Assembly: GCF_041088075.1 (NCBI RefSeq)
Contig: NZ_JBGCVY010000056.1
Span: 31,071-95,070 of the forward strand
Source: Mucilaginibacter_A sp041088075
GTDB lineage: Bacteria; Bacteroidota; Bacteroidia; Sphingobacteriales; Sphingobacteriaceae
Reading direction: 5' to 3'
DNA: 64,000 nucleotides
Shown here one piece after another: positions 53,726 through 62,729 of the stretch. Numbering within the stretch: the stretch's first letter is position 1; each line of letters starts with the position of its first letter. A program made the position numbers and the translations under genes. The notes under the pieces are model-generated. The model saw nothing but the letters and a program-made list of their open reading frames with translations. It was not told the DNA's origin and searched no databases.

Positions 53726-54781
53726 ATGTCTGAAAAAAACGACCAGAAACCGCATTTGCTCCGCAAGTTTTTGATTGCGCTTGGAATCCTGCTTTTACTG
53801 CTGCTGGCCTTTACCGGCTTTAATTATTACTGGAAATATTACGGGCCAAACGTAACTGACAATCAGGAGTATTTGTACATCAAAACAGGTTCCGGCTTTA
53901 CCGATGTTTTGAAAACGATCAAAGAAAAAGGAATTGTAAAAGATACAACTTCTTTTGTACAAGTAGCTTACAGCGAAAAATACGAAAACCGCGTGAAGCC
54001 TGGCAAATACCGTTTGCACGATGGCATGGGCAATAAAAAATTCATCCGGATGCTGGCTTTGGGCGAACAGGAACCGGTAAAATTAGCTTTCCAAAACGTG
54101 CGTTTGAAAGAGACTTTTGCCGGGATGATCGGTAAAAAACTGGAGGCAGATTCTGCTTCCATCATCCATTTGCTAGATTCGGCGGCTTACCTCAAAACGT
54201 TTGGTTTTACGCCCGAAAACGTTTACGTAATGTTTATGCCCAATTCCTACACCATGTACTGGAACGGTTCGGCCGAAAAGTTTTTTACGCGGATGAACGA
54301 TGAATACCAGAAATTCTGGACACCGGAGCGGAAAGAACAGGCCAAAGCCATTGATTTAACGCCGATACAAGTTAGCATTTTAGCTTCTATTGTGGATGCC
54401 GAAGCTTTGCACGATAACGAAATGCCAACGATTGCCGGCTTGTACCTCAACCGTTTAAACCGCGGCATGAAACTGGAGGCCGACCCAACCGTCATCTACG
54501 CCATCAAAGATTTCACCATAAAAAGAGTATTAAACCGATACTTGGTTTTCAATTCGCCTTACAACACCTATATGTTTACCGGTTTGCCGCCCGGGCCAAT
54601 CATGATGCCATCTATCAATGCGGTAAAAGCAGTATTGAACTACAAAAAGCACGATTACATTTACATGTGCGCCAAAGAAGATTTTTCCGGCTACCACAAT
54701 TTTGCCACCAACAAGGCCGATCATTTAATTAATGCGCGCAAGTTTCAACAAGCTTTGAACGACCGCAATATCAAACGCTGA
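53726..54781 (+). CDS. mltG: Endolytic peptidoglycan transglycosylase MltG
   Basis: About 351 residues from ATG 53726 (MSEKNDQKPHLLRKFLIALG, membrane anchor at about 14-38). A LysM-like subdomain is followed by the YceG core with LASIVDAEALHDNEMPTIAG (catalytic Glu near 224), LYLNRLNRGMKLEADPTVIY and FTGLPPGPIMMPS. It cuts nascent glycan strands and sets their length. The stop overlaps the next start (TGATG), showing coupling with the thioesterase. Confidence 0.94.
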   Translation: MSEKNDQKPHLLRKFLIALGILLLLLLAFTGFNYYWKYYGPNVTDNQEYLYIKTGSGFTDVLKTIKEKGIVKDTTSFVQVAYSEKYENRVKPGKYRLHDGMGNKKFIRMLALGEQEPVKLAFQNVRLKETFAGMIGKKLEADSASIIHLLDSAAYLKTFGFTPENVYVMFMPNSYTMYWNGSAEKFFTRMNDEYQKFWTPERKEQAKAIDLTPIQVSILASIVDAEALHDNEMPTIAGLYLNRLNRGMKLEADPTVIYAIKDFTIKRVLNRYLVFNSPYNTYMFTGLPPGPIMMPSINAVKAVLNYKKHDYIYMCAKEDFSGYHNFATNKADHLINARKFQQALNDRNIKR

Positions 54782-55188
54782 TGTTTACCCACACCACTAA
54801 AACCAGGGTCCGTTACGGCGAAACCGACCAAATGGGCTATATGTATTATGGCAATTATGCCGAATACTTTGAAGTTGGCCGGGTAGAAATGCTGCGCAGT
54901 TTGGGCATGACTTACAGCGGCATGGAAGCATCGGGAATTATTATGCCCGTGGTGGAAATGAACTGCAAATACCTGAAACCGGCTTTGTACGATGAAGAAA
55001 TCAGCATCAAAGTGATCATGGAAAAAATGCCAGGTGTCCGCATCCATTTTAAATACGAACTGTATAATGAAAAAGAAGAACTGATCCATATCGGCGAAAC
55101 GCTGCTGGTTTTTGTCAACCGCAAAACCAACCGGCCCTGCCTGCCTTCCGATGATTTTTTGAACCGCCTGAAACCCTTTTTCGTATAG
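54781..55188 (+). CDS. Hotdog-fold acyl-CoA thioesterase (YbgC/FadM type)
   Basis: 135 residues. VRYGETDQMGYMYYGNYAEY carries the catalytic Asp and the family's HxxY-like YGNY. EVGRVEMLRSLGMTY follows. Starts on the TG of the mltG stop and ends ten bases before the YihY-family gene, so it is in one operon. Confidence 0.92.
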   Translation: MFTHTTKTRVRYGETDQMGYMYYGNYAEYFEVGRVEMLRSLGMTYSGMEASGIIMPVVEMNCKYLKPALYDEEISIKVIMEKMPGVRIHFKYELYNEKEELIHIGETLLVFVNRKTNRPCLPSDDFLNRLKPFFV

Positions 55189-55197
55189 GTTTAAAGT

Positions 55198-56214
55198 ATG
55201 CACTGGCCGCACAGATTTCTCCTCCGCTTTAATTTTTACCACTATTTTTTAAACTGGACAAAAGCACTGATCTTGCCTGGTTTTAACTCGTTGCCGCTTT
55301 ATACCATTGCTGTTTTTTTCTTTGAGGAGATCAAAAAAGAATCACTGGTAAACAAAGCATCCGGCCTGGCCTACAACCTGATGCTCGCCATTTTTCCAGG
55401 CATTATCTTTATTTTCAATTTAATCCCTTACATCCCGATCAAACATTTTCAAGATAAATTACTGTCGGTTCTGGAAACGGTGATGCCCACCAATACTTTT
55501 CTGGCTTTCCAGGGAACGATTGTGGACATTATCAAAAACCAAAACGGGCAATTGTTGTCGTTCGGGTTTCTGTCGGCCGTGTTTTTTGCCACCAACGGCG
55601 TCAGTAATTTGATGGCGGCTTTTAATAAATCGGCGTTGACTACCGAAACCAGGAGTTGGCTGCGCAGGCGATGGATTGCATTGGTTTTGACTTTGCTGAT
55701 CCTGATTTCGTTTTTGGCAGGAATTACCATCCTGATTTTCGGACAAAAGTTTATCGGTTTTACCCGCAACCAAGTGCACGGAAACAGAAGCGATATTCTT
55801 TGGGTTTCGCTTTTTGTGCTGATTCGCTGGACAATCGTAATCCTGCTGTTTTTGGTAACGGTTTCTATTTTGTACCGATATGCGCCGGTCCATACTCGCC
55901 GCTGGAAATTTTTCAGCGCGGGTTCTATTCTGGCTACCACGCTTGCTGTTTTAACGTCGCTGGGTTTTAGTTTTTACATCAACCATTTCTCTTCGTACAA
56001 TAAAATCTACGGCTCGATCGGAACGCTGATTGTAACGATGATCTGGCTTTACCTCAACTCGCTGATTATTTTATTGGGTTTTGAACTGAACGCGAGTATT
56101 GACCTTTCCAAACAAAGCATCAAAATTGTACAGCCCAGTTTCAATGCTTTCAAACCGAAAAAACAGGTGGTAAAAGAAGTACCGCCAAAAACAGGGATGA
56201 ACTATCGACGGTGA
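55198..56214 (+). CDS. Second YihY/BrkB-family inner-membrane protein
   Basis: 338 residues, about six membrane helices. ESLVNKASGLAYNLMLAIFP (near 50) and IYGSIGTLIVTMIWLYLNSL (near 265) match the family. The C-terminal tail is basic (KPKKQVVKEVPPKTGMNYRR), and its VVKEVP codons carry a motif copy (56170). Last gene of the PASTA-rhodanese-mltG-thioesterase operon. Confidence 0.9.
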   Translation: MHWPHRFLLRFNFYHYFLNWTKALILPGFNSLPLYTIAVFFFEEIKKESLVNKASGLAYNLMLAIFPGIIFIFNLIPYIPIKHFQDKLLSVLETVMPTNTFLAFQGTIVDIIKNQNGQLLSFGFLSAVFFATNGVSNLMAAFNKSALTTETRSWLRRRWIALVLTLLILISFLAGITILIFGQKFIGFTRNQVHGNRSDILWVSLFVLIRWTIVILLFLVTVSILYRYAPVHTRRWKFFSAGSILATTLAVLTSLGFSFYINHFSSYNKIYGSIGTLIVTMIWLYLNSLIILLGFELNASIDLSKQSIKIVQPSFNAFKPKKQVVKEVPPKTGMNYRR

Positions 56215-56248
56215 TTGCTGTAGAGACGTTACATGTAACGTCTCTACC

Positions 56249-56374
56249 GTCATTTCGCACCGTAGGGAGAAATCTTCTTTCAACCCGCTATGCTTCTTTT
56301 ATCACCTAAAATTTAGTTTCTTCGACTTGTAATTTATCGCTTCAAAGAAGATTCCTCACTTCGGTCGGAATGAC
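56249..56374. repeat. Palindromic interspersed repeat (GTCATTTCG type), copy 3, with a motif inside
   Basis: GTCATTTCGCACCGTAGGGA ... CACTTCGGTCGGAATGAC encloses a motif copy on the minus strand (56290-56301). It is preceded by a small perfect hairpin, AGAGACGTTACATG/CATGTAACGTCTCT (about 56222-56245), that may terminate the upstream operon. Confidence 0.65.
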
Positions 56375-56417
56375 AAAAGCATCGGCATGACGAAAGCGGT
56401 GAAATGACAGCAAAAAC

Positions 56418-56744
56418 CTAAAACAAACGCCACTTCTTTTTAACCTGTACAAAAACGCCGTCTGCCCGAACTTTAACCGGAAAAGTATCAATATAATCAC
56501 CTTGACCGGCCGCGCCCCGCCCGGTTTCTAAATTATATTCGTAACGGTGAAGCGGACAAACAACGCTTCCGTTTTTGCACCAACCGCCTGCCAGTTCGCC
56601 TCCGGCATGTGGGCATTTAGCCGAAACTGCATAATATTTTCCCTCGAAAACCACCAGACAAATATCACGGCCATTTGCTTTCAGCTTTCGGATAGATGCT
56701 TCTTTTACTGGCATATTTTCGGCAACTTTTATCCATTCCGGCAT
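56418..56744 (-). CDS. Rieske [2Fe-2S] ferredoxin-like protein
   Basis: 108 residues. Cluster ligands in AKCPHAGGEL (Cys and His) and VCPLHRYEYNLETG (Cys and His), the CxH...CxxH pattern. No membrane anchor, so it is a soluble ferredoxin of the nitrite-reductase-subunit type. Its stop-to-start neighbour is a lipoprotein gene sharing the base at 56744. The motif overlaps the first codons (56697, encoding PVKEAS). Confidence 0.92.
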   Translation of the reverse strand: MPEWIKVAENMPVKEASIRKLKANGRDICLVVFEGKYYAVSAKCPHAGGELAGGWCKNGSVVCPLHRYEYNLETGRGAAGQGDYIDTFPVKVRADGVFVQVKKKWRLF

Positions 56745-57511
56745 CAGTATTCTATTTTCAGGTTCATCAACTGCGGCATTTTTACAATCTCTTCAAAATT
56801 GCTGCTTAACGTTAACTGCTTTTTATCGGGCGATAATTTGGCTTTTGCATTTCCGGTTTTTTTGACAGGCCGCGGAAAGTGCATGATCACCGAATACGGC
56901 ATGTCAATCAGCGCGGCTTTGGCCATGTTATACATGGCTTCGTTCTGTTTAAAATACTTTCTAAACTTTACGGTATCCACTTTTCTGGAAAAATGTTTGG
57001 TACTGATATCGTAGTTAAAATAATCTTCGTTGATGCCCATTCCACCGCTGCCCGAACTGGCTTGTATCACCTGCGGATCACTGATCAATTGCCCTAATTT
57101 TTGTTGCTGGGCAATGTTTGAAATGTGCGTTAAAAAATATTTTACCTCTTTCGGGCTCTTTGCTTCGTACTGCACGCTGGCCAGCATTTGTTTATTTTTC
57201 AGGTTTAACTTGAGGTGCAACAAAGTTGCCCGCGACAAATCAACCTGTTCGTTGTTTAATTTTTTACGTTCAGCTTCGGTTAAATCACTGTAAAAATTAA
57301 CGGCCGTATCTTTCGGCATTAAATACGAAGGCGACTGACGGACAGAATCCGGCAGCAAATTGGAAAGCACCGAAACCGCCTTGCCCAAATTAAAAACATA
57401 ATTGATTTTGCAGGAACCGTTTTTTTGAAAAACATAATGCTCTTCTACATTGGCGCACGAAAAAAACACCGATAAAAGAAGCATCAGTACAGTAAAGTAA
57501 AGTTTGTTCAC
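56744..57511 (-). CDS. Unknown lipoprotein
   Basis: 255 residues with lipoprotein signal MNKLYFTVLMLLLSVFFSC. The mature part (EEHYVFQKNGSCKINYVFNL, DLTEAERKKLNNEQVDLSRA) has no recognised domain and is tightly coupled to the Rieske gene. The signal-peptide codons LMLLLSV contain an exact motif copy (57472-57483). Confidence 0.75.
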   Translation of the reverse strand: MNKLYFTVLMLLLSVFFSCANVEEHYVFQKNGSCKINYVFNLGKAVSVLSNLLPDSVRQSPSYLMPKDTAVNFYSDLTEAERKKLNNEQVDLSRATLLHLKLNLKNKQMLASVQYEAKSPKEVKYFLTHISNIAQQQKLGQLISDPQVIQASSGSGGMGINEDYFNYDISTKHFSRKVDTVKFRKYFKQNEAMYNMAKAALIDMPYSVIMHFPRPVKKTGNAKAKLSPDKKQLTLSSNFEEIVKMPQLMNLKIEY

Positions 57512-57610
57512 GTGGAATTTAATTTGGATTAATGATACTGATTTTGCGGCGGTAAAGTAAACATAATGTCTGAAAACTGCATCGCTTAAAACCGTTGCAG
57601 TCCTAATGTT

Positions 57611-57618
57611 TATATTTG
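57611..57618 (+). promoter_or_regulatory. -7 box that decides the queE start
   Basis: TATATTTG ends two bases before a first ATG (57620). Transcription from this box would begin after that ATG, so the ATG at 57629 is the likelier start and the message would be nearly leaderless. A -33 TTG at the ideal distance is not clear. Confidence 0.5.
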
Positions 57619-57628
57619 CATGGTGATA

Positions 57629-58252
57629 ATGACTTTAACAAAACCGGCCAGCGAGACGATGCTTCCTTTAATGGAAGAATTTTATACCATTCAGGGTGAA
57701 GGCTTTAACACCGGAAAGGCCGCTTATTTTATCCGTTTGGGCGGCTGCGATGTAGGTTGCCCGTGGTGCGATGTAAAGGAAAGCTGGGACGCCCAACAAC
57801 ATCCTTTAACTTCAGTTGATTTGATTGTAGAAAATGCGGCCAAACATCCGGCAAAAGCAGTGGTGATAACCGGCGGAGAACCGTTGATGTATAATTTGGA
57901 TTACCTCACTTCCAAACTGCAAAAAAGAGGCATTAAAACGTTTATCGAAACTTCCGGCGCCTATCCGCTTTCCGGTTCTTGGGATTGGATTTGCCTTTCG
58001 CCCAAAAAATTTAAAGCGCCAACGCCTTCGGTTTTAGCTGCTGCGGATGAATTGAAAGTGATCGTTTTTAATAAATCAGATTTTAAATGGGCCGAAGAAC
58101 ACGCCGAACTGGTTGCTGCAGATTGCAAACTGTACCTGCAGCCCGAATGGTCTAAAGCTGCTTTGGTTACGCCGCTGATTGTGGATTACGTGATGCAAAA
58201 CCCAAAATGGGAAGTTTCGCTGCAAACGCATAAATATTTGAACATTCCTTAA
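57629..58252 (+). CDS. queE: 7-carboxy-7-deazaguanine synthase
   Basis: About 207 residues from ATG 57629. EEFYTIQGEGFNTGKAAYFI is the substrate-binding start. LGGCDVGCPWCDVKESWD holds the radical-SAM cysteines (CxxxCxxC, near 39-46). VITGGEPLMYNLDYL and FIETSGAYPLSGSWDWICLS follow. It converts 6-carboxytetrahydropterin to CDG in queuosine synthesis using SAM and a 4Fe-4S cluster. Confidence 0.93.
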   Translation: MTLTKPASETMLPLMEEFYTIQGEGFNTGKAAYFIRLGGCDVGCPWCDVKESWDAQQHPLTSVDLIVENAAKHPAKAVVITGGEPLMYNLDYLTSKLQKRGIKTFIETSGAYPLSGSWDWICLSPKKFKAPTPSVLAAADELKVIVFNKSDFKWAEEHAELVAADCKLYLQPEWSKAALVTPLIVDYVMQNPKWEVSLQTHKYLNIP

Positions 58253-58287
58253 TATGTTTTTAACTTGGTTTCGTATAAACTTCTGTT

Positions 58288-60180
58288 ATGCGATACCTAT
58301 TGATACTTCTTTTATGCCTTCCTTTTTGTGCTTTTGCACAGCGGCAATATGCTACCAATAATAAAGAAGCTATTAAATTTTATGTGCTGGCTAATGAAAG
58401 TATTAATTACCAGCAATACGAAAAGGCCGCTGATCTACTTAAACAAGCCATCGCTGCCGATGATGAATTTACCGATGCGCATTATCAGTTAGGAAGCGTT
58501 TATTTGTACACACATCAATATCCCGAAGCTTCGGTCCAGTACCTCAAAACCATTGCCCTCAACCCCAATTTTAACCGGGCGGTTTATTTGAATTTAGGCA
58601 ACGTAAATATCATGCTGGGCAAATATGCCGAGGCAAAAGAAGCATTGCAGAAATATTTAACGTTTAACGAGATCCAGCCGAAAGACCGCGCAACGGCGCA
58701 GAAACTCATTGTGGATTGCGACTTTAGTGTACAGGCCGTGCAGCATCCGGTGGATTTTAAGCCTATCAATTTGGGCACTTCCATCAACACCAGCGCGGAT
58801 GAATATCTGCCAAACGTTACTGCGGATGAAAGCACGATCATTTTTACGCGGAAAATTGGCAACAACGAAGATTTTTACCAGAGCAAAAAACTAAACGGAA
58901 AATGGACAAACGCGGTTGGCCTGAGTGCCAAAATCAACACGCCGGAATTTAACGAAGGTGCGCAATCGCTCACGCAAGACGGCCAATATTTATTCTTCAC
59001 CGGTTGCAACCGTCCCGATGGTTTAGGCAGATGCGACATATTTTTATCCCATAAAAACAGTACCGATTGGGACAAACCGTTTAACCTGGGCGGCCCGATT
59101 AACACGCCGGGCTGGGAATCACAACCTTCCATTAGTGCCGACGGCAAAACATTGTATTTTGTGAGCCTAAGAAAAGGCGGTTACGGCGGTTACGATATTT
59201 GGAAATCCACCATCACCGAAAAAGGCTGGAGCGAACCGGAAAACCTCGGCCCAAACATCAACACGCCTTACGATGAGCAATCGCCTTTTATCCACCCGGA
59301 CGACCAAACTTTGTATTTTTCCTCCAACGGCTGGCCGGGCTTGGGCAGTAAAGATTTGTTTTTGAGCCGGAAAGGCAAAGACGGCAAATGGCAAAAGCCG
59401 GAAAACCTAGGTTATCCCATCAATTCCAGCGGCGATGAAAACGGCTTAACGCTTACGGCCAATGGTTCGTATGCTTTTTTCTCCTCCAACAATTTAAAAG
59501 GTGCCGGCGGTTATGATATTTATACGTTTGAAATGCCCGAAAAACTGCGGCCAAATGTGGTAACGTATGTAAAAGGAACCGTAAAAGATGCCAAAAGCAA
59601 ACAGGCGATTGATGCCGATGTACAAATTATAGATTTGAAAACCAACCAAACAATTTTCCAAAATGTAAACGCTTTAAACCAGGAACAATTTTTGGCAACT
59701 TTACCGATAGGAAAAGATTATGGTTTGAATATTTCGCGTCCGGGTTATTTGTTTTATTCGGAAAATTTCTCGTTGGCCAACCAGAAAGTTGGGAAACCTT
59801 ACAACATTGATGTGGCTTTGCAGGCGATTGAAGTTGGAAATAAATCGGTGTTGCGAAATATCTTTTTCGATACGAATAAATCAGAATTGAAACCGGAATC
59901 AAAAACTGAATTAAACAAGTTGATCAGTTTTATGAGTTTAAATCCGAAAGTAACAATTGAAATTTCAGGCTTTACGGACAATGTTGGCGATGCAAAATCA
60001 AACCAAACCTTATCCGAAAACCGCGCAAAAGCTGTTCAGCAATATTTGATTGCCAATAAAGTGGCCACCGAAAGATTAACATTTAAAGGTTACGGCGCGA
60101 TGCAACCGGTTGTCCCAAACACAACCGATGAAGGCCGAAGCCGAAACAGAAGAACGGAGTTTAAAATTGTATCGTTTTAA
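58288..60180 (+). CDS. OmpA-family protein with TPR, WD40-like and OmpA domains (PorE-like)
   Basis: 630 residues. Signal peptide MRYLLILLLCLPFCAFAQ; TPR repeats (about 25-140, YEKAADLLKQAIAADDEFTD, AHYQLGSVYLYTHQYPEASV); a PD40/WD40-like propeller (about 160-430, with NTPGWESQPSISADGKTLYF and DEQSPFIHPDDQTLYFSSNG); a carboxypeptidase-regulatory domain (about 435-515); and a C-terminal OmpA peptidoglycan-binding domain (FDTNKSELKPESKTELNKL, SENRAKAVQQYL, GRSRNRRTEFKI). This order equals PorE of the type IX secretion system, though paralogues are common. A motif variant (58302) forms part of the signal peptide. Confidence 0.88.
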   Translation: MRYLLILLLCLPFCAFAQRQYATNNKEAIKFYVLANESINYQQYEKAADLLKQAIAADDEFTDAHYQLGSVYLYTHQYPEASVQYLKTIALNPNFNRAVYLNLGNVNIMLGKYAEAKEALQKYLTFNEIQPKDRATAQKLIVDCDFSVQAVQHPVDFKPINLGTSINTSADEYLPNVTADESTIIFTRKIGNNEDFYQSKKLNGKWTNAVGLSAKINTPEFNEGAQSLTQDGQYLFFTGCNRPDGLGRCDIFLSHKNSTDWDKPFNLGGPINTPGWESQPSISADGKTLYFVSLRKGGYGGYDIWKSTITEKGWSEPENLGPNINTPYDEQSPFIHPDDQTLYFSSNGWPGLGSKDLFLSRKGKDGKWQKPENLGYPINSSGDENGLTLTANGSYAFFSSNNLKGAGGYDIYTFEMPEKLRPNVVTYVKGTVKDAKSKQAIDADVQIIDLKTNQTIFQNVNALNQEQFLATLPIGKDYGLNISRPGYLFYSENFSLANQKVGKPYNIDVALQAIEVGNKSVLRNIFFDTNKSELKPESKTELNKLISFMSLNPKVTIEISGFTDNVGDAKSNQTLSENRAKAVQQYLIANKVATERLTFKGYGAMQPVVPNTTDEGRSRNRRTEFKIVSF

Positions 60181-60183
60181 ACA

Positions 60184-60288
60184 ATACTTCTTTTACCGGT
60201 ATAAAATTGGTGGTTGATTTTAAATGTTAGAAGACAGATTTTACAGGCATAAAAGAAGCATTGAAAATAAATCCAATGCTTCTTTTAT
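60184..60288. repeat. Cluster of three motif copies between convergent genes
   Basis: A minus copy (60184, ACTTCTTTTACC then GGTATAAAATTGG), a plus copy (60250) and a minus copy (60277) within 105 bases. The last two are 16 bases apart and perfectly inverted (CATAAAAGAAGCATTG and CAATGCTTCTTTTAT), giving a strong hairpin with flanking T residues. It probably terminates both the PorE-like gene and recQ. Confidence 0.75.
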
Positions 60289-60293
60289 CCGTG

Positions 60294-62498
60294 TTAATTT
60301 CCTAATTCCGACATAAACTTGATGCGCATCAACTGCAGTTCTTCGTGCGTGTAATCATCAGAACCTAATTCTTTTAAAGCATTTTCAATCGAATCGGCTT
60401 CTGCAGAACGGAAATAATCGAACACTTCTTCCTGGCGGTCTTCGTCAATCAAATCATCAATATAATAACTTAAATTGAGTTTGGTTCCCGAGTTGACGAT
60501 GGATTCGATCTCGCGCAAAATATCTTCGTACGATAAACCTTTGGAAGAAGCAATATCTTCTAAAGCAATATGGCGGTCAATGTTTTGGATGATGGAAACT
60601 TTGATGGCCGATTTATTGGCAGCGCTTTTGATCACCAAATCAACCGGGCGGTCAATATCGTTTTCTTCTACATATTTTTTAATCAGTGCAATAAAAGGCG
60701 CGCCAAATTTTAAAGCCTTGCCAGCGCCAACACCCGAAATTTGTTTCAATTCATCCATATTGATTGGATAATGCAAACACATTTCTTCTAAGGAAGGATC
60801 CTGAAAAACAACAAATGGCGGTACGTTTTTTTGCTTGGCCACTTTTTTGCAAAGCTCTTTCAGCATTTGCAGCAATTGCGTGTCTAAAACGCCTGAACTT
60901 TGCGGCGTATCATCTTCCGCAGTATCGTCATCTGTGGCACCCATCGGCCGGTTCAATACCCATTTTTGTTCGTATGGGTCTGTCAAATATTCTTTGCCGC
61001 TTTCTGTCAGCCTTAACAAACCGTAATAATCAATATCTTTTGCCAGGAAATTGTTGAGCAACGCCTGCCGCATCAGCGATTTCCACAGGTTTTCGCCTTC
61101 TTTCACACCCGAACCAAATTCCGGCAATAGATGATGCTCGTAGTTGTGGATCTGCGGATTATCAACGCCCATCAAAACACTGATGATATGATGGTCGTCA
61201 AACTTTTCGCCCAGCTTCACAATCAGGTTTAAAGCTTTCAGCAACGGTTCTTCTACATTAAAAAACTCCTTTTGTGCGCGGCAATTGTCGCACATGTCGT
61301 GGCAGTCTTTCGCATCGAAGTTCTCGCCAAAATAATGCAAAATTTGCTTCCTACGGCAAACGGCAGATTCGGCGTAATCAATCACTTCTTTCAAAATCTG
61401 TGTGCCGATTTCACGTTCGGCCACAGGCTTGTCTTTCATAAACTTTTGCAGCTTGTCAATATCTTTTTCCGAGTAAAAAGACAGACAAATTCCTTCGCCG
61501 CCATCGCGGCCTGCGCGGCCGGTTTCCTGGTAATAACCTTCCATGCTTTTTGGCACGTCGTGGTGGATGACGTAACGGACATCCGGTTTGTCAATCCCCA
61601 TCCCGAAGGCAATCGTGGCCACAATCACGTCCACATCTTCCATCAAGAATTTATCTTGTGTGTCCGCACGAACTTTCGGGTCTAAACCCGCGTGATAAGG
61701 CAAAGCTTTTATTCCGTTTAAATTTAAAGCTTCGGCAACTTCTTCTACTTTTTTACGGCTGAGGCAATAAACAATGCCCGATTTTCCTTGGTGCTGCTTT
61801 ACAAAACGAACGATTTCTTTCAATACGTTTCGTTTGGCACGCACTTCATAATATAAGTTGGTGCGGTTGAAGGACGATTTATACAAAAGCGCGTTGTTCA
61901 TTTGCAGGTTCTTTTGGATGTCCTGCTGCACTTTTGGCGTTGCGGTTGCGGTTAAGGCGATGATCGGGATATTATCGCCAATGTTACTGATCACCTGGCG
62001 GATCTTTCGGTATTCCGGCCGGAAATCATGCCCCCATTCCGAAATACAATGCGCTTCGTCAACCGCCACGAACGAGATTTTCACCAGTTGCAAAAAATCT
62101 ACGTTTTCCTGCTTGGTCAGGGATTCCGGCGCAACATACAGCAGCTTTGTTTTGCCGGTGATTACGTCTTCTTTTACCCTTGCAATTTCTGTTTTGTTTA
62201 AAGAGGAGTTGAGGAAATGCGCCGTACTGTCCGAACCTCCAAAAGCCCGCAACTGGTCAACCTGGTTTTTCATGAGCGCAATCAGCGGCGAAATAACGAT
62301 TGCCGTGCCTTCGCTCATTAAAGCCGGCAACTGGTAACACATGGATTTGCCGCCGCCGGTTGGCATGATTACAAACGTATCTTTGTCTGCCAGTATGTTT
62401 TCTATAATTATTTCCTGATCGCCTTTGAAATTATTAAAACCAAAAAAACTTTGTAAATTGTCAAAAAGCGATTTTTTTGCCTCTGTCATTGTCTCCAT
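60294..62498 (-). CDS. recQ: ATP-dependent DNA helicase RecQ
   Basis: About 734 residues from ATG 62498 (METMTEAKKSLFDNLQSFFG), preferred over 62525. Helicase motifs: FVIMPTGGGKSMCYQLPAL (motif I), VDEAHCISEWGHDFRPEY (II), ALTATATPKVQQDI, IAFGMGIDKPDVRYVIHHD and QETGRAGRDGGEG (VI). The zinc-binding domain has CRRKQILHYFGE and CDNCRAQ. The winged helix and an HRDC domain (about 530-600) follow, with a C-terminal helix-turn-helix. It unwinds DNA 3'-5' in recombination repair. Confidence 0.96.
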   Translation of the reverse strand: METMTEAKKSLFDNLQSFFGFNNFKGDQEIIIENILADKDTFVIMPTGGGKSMCYQLPALMSEGTAIVISPLIALMKNQVDQLRAFGGSDSTAHFLNSSLNKTEIARVKEDVITGKTKLLYVAPESLTKQENVDFLQLVKISFVAVDEAHCISEWGHDFRPEYRKIRQVISNIGDNIPIIALTATATPKVQQDIQKNLQMNNALLYKSSFNRTNLYYEVRAKRNVLKEIVRFVKQHQGKSGIVYCLSRKKVEEVAEALNLNGIKALPYHAGLDPKVRADTQDKFLMEDVDVIVATIAFGMGIDKPDVRYVIHHDVPKSMEGYYQETGRAGRDGGEGICLSFYSEKDIDKLQKFMKDKPVAEREIGTQILKEVIDYAESAVCRRKQILHYFGENFDAKDCHDMCDNCRAQKEFFNVEEPLLKALNLIVKLGEKFDDHHIISVLMGVDNPQIHNYEHHLLPEFGSGVKEGENLWKSLMRQALLNNFLAKDIDYYGLLRLTESGKEYLTDPYEQKWVLNRPMGATDDDTAEDDTPQSSGVLDTQLLQMLKELCKKVAKQKNVPPFVVFQDPSLEEMCLHYPINMDELKQISGVGAGKALKFGAPFIALIKKYVEENDIDRPVDLVIKSAANKSAIKVSIIQNIDRHIALEDIASSKGLSYEDILREIESIVNSGTKLNLSYYIDDLIDEDRQEEVFDYFRSAEADSIENALKELGSDDYTHEELQLMRIKFMSELGN

Positions 62499-62729
62499 TA
62501 AAATTATTTTTTTATTAACTTTCAATTTAAAACCTTTTAATTGAAAGAAAAATCGTATGCGAATTTAACTTTTTTATGCAATAAAAAAAGCACCATTTGT
62601 AAACTTATACGTTTAAATGATGATCTTTTTGCTTTATATACACGTAAACGGTTTGGTGCAAATACCAGCTAATCCAACTATTTTTCACATCTTCACACCA
62701 AAAATTTACACTCACTAAGATTAACTTCT

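Noticed and set aside
58621..58650. Counting AAAGAAGCATTG in the PorE-like gene and similar KEAL codons as motif copies
   Set aside because: The leading GGT/GAT and the T of TAAAA are missing. AAAGAAGCA is a common coding word, so these were left out of the count.
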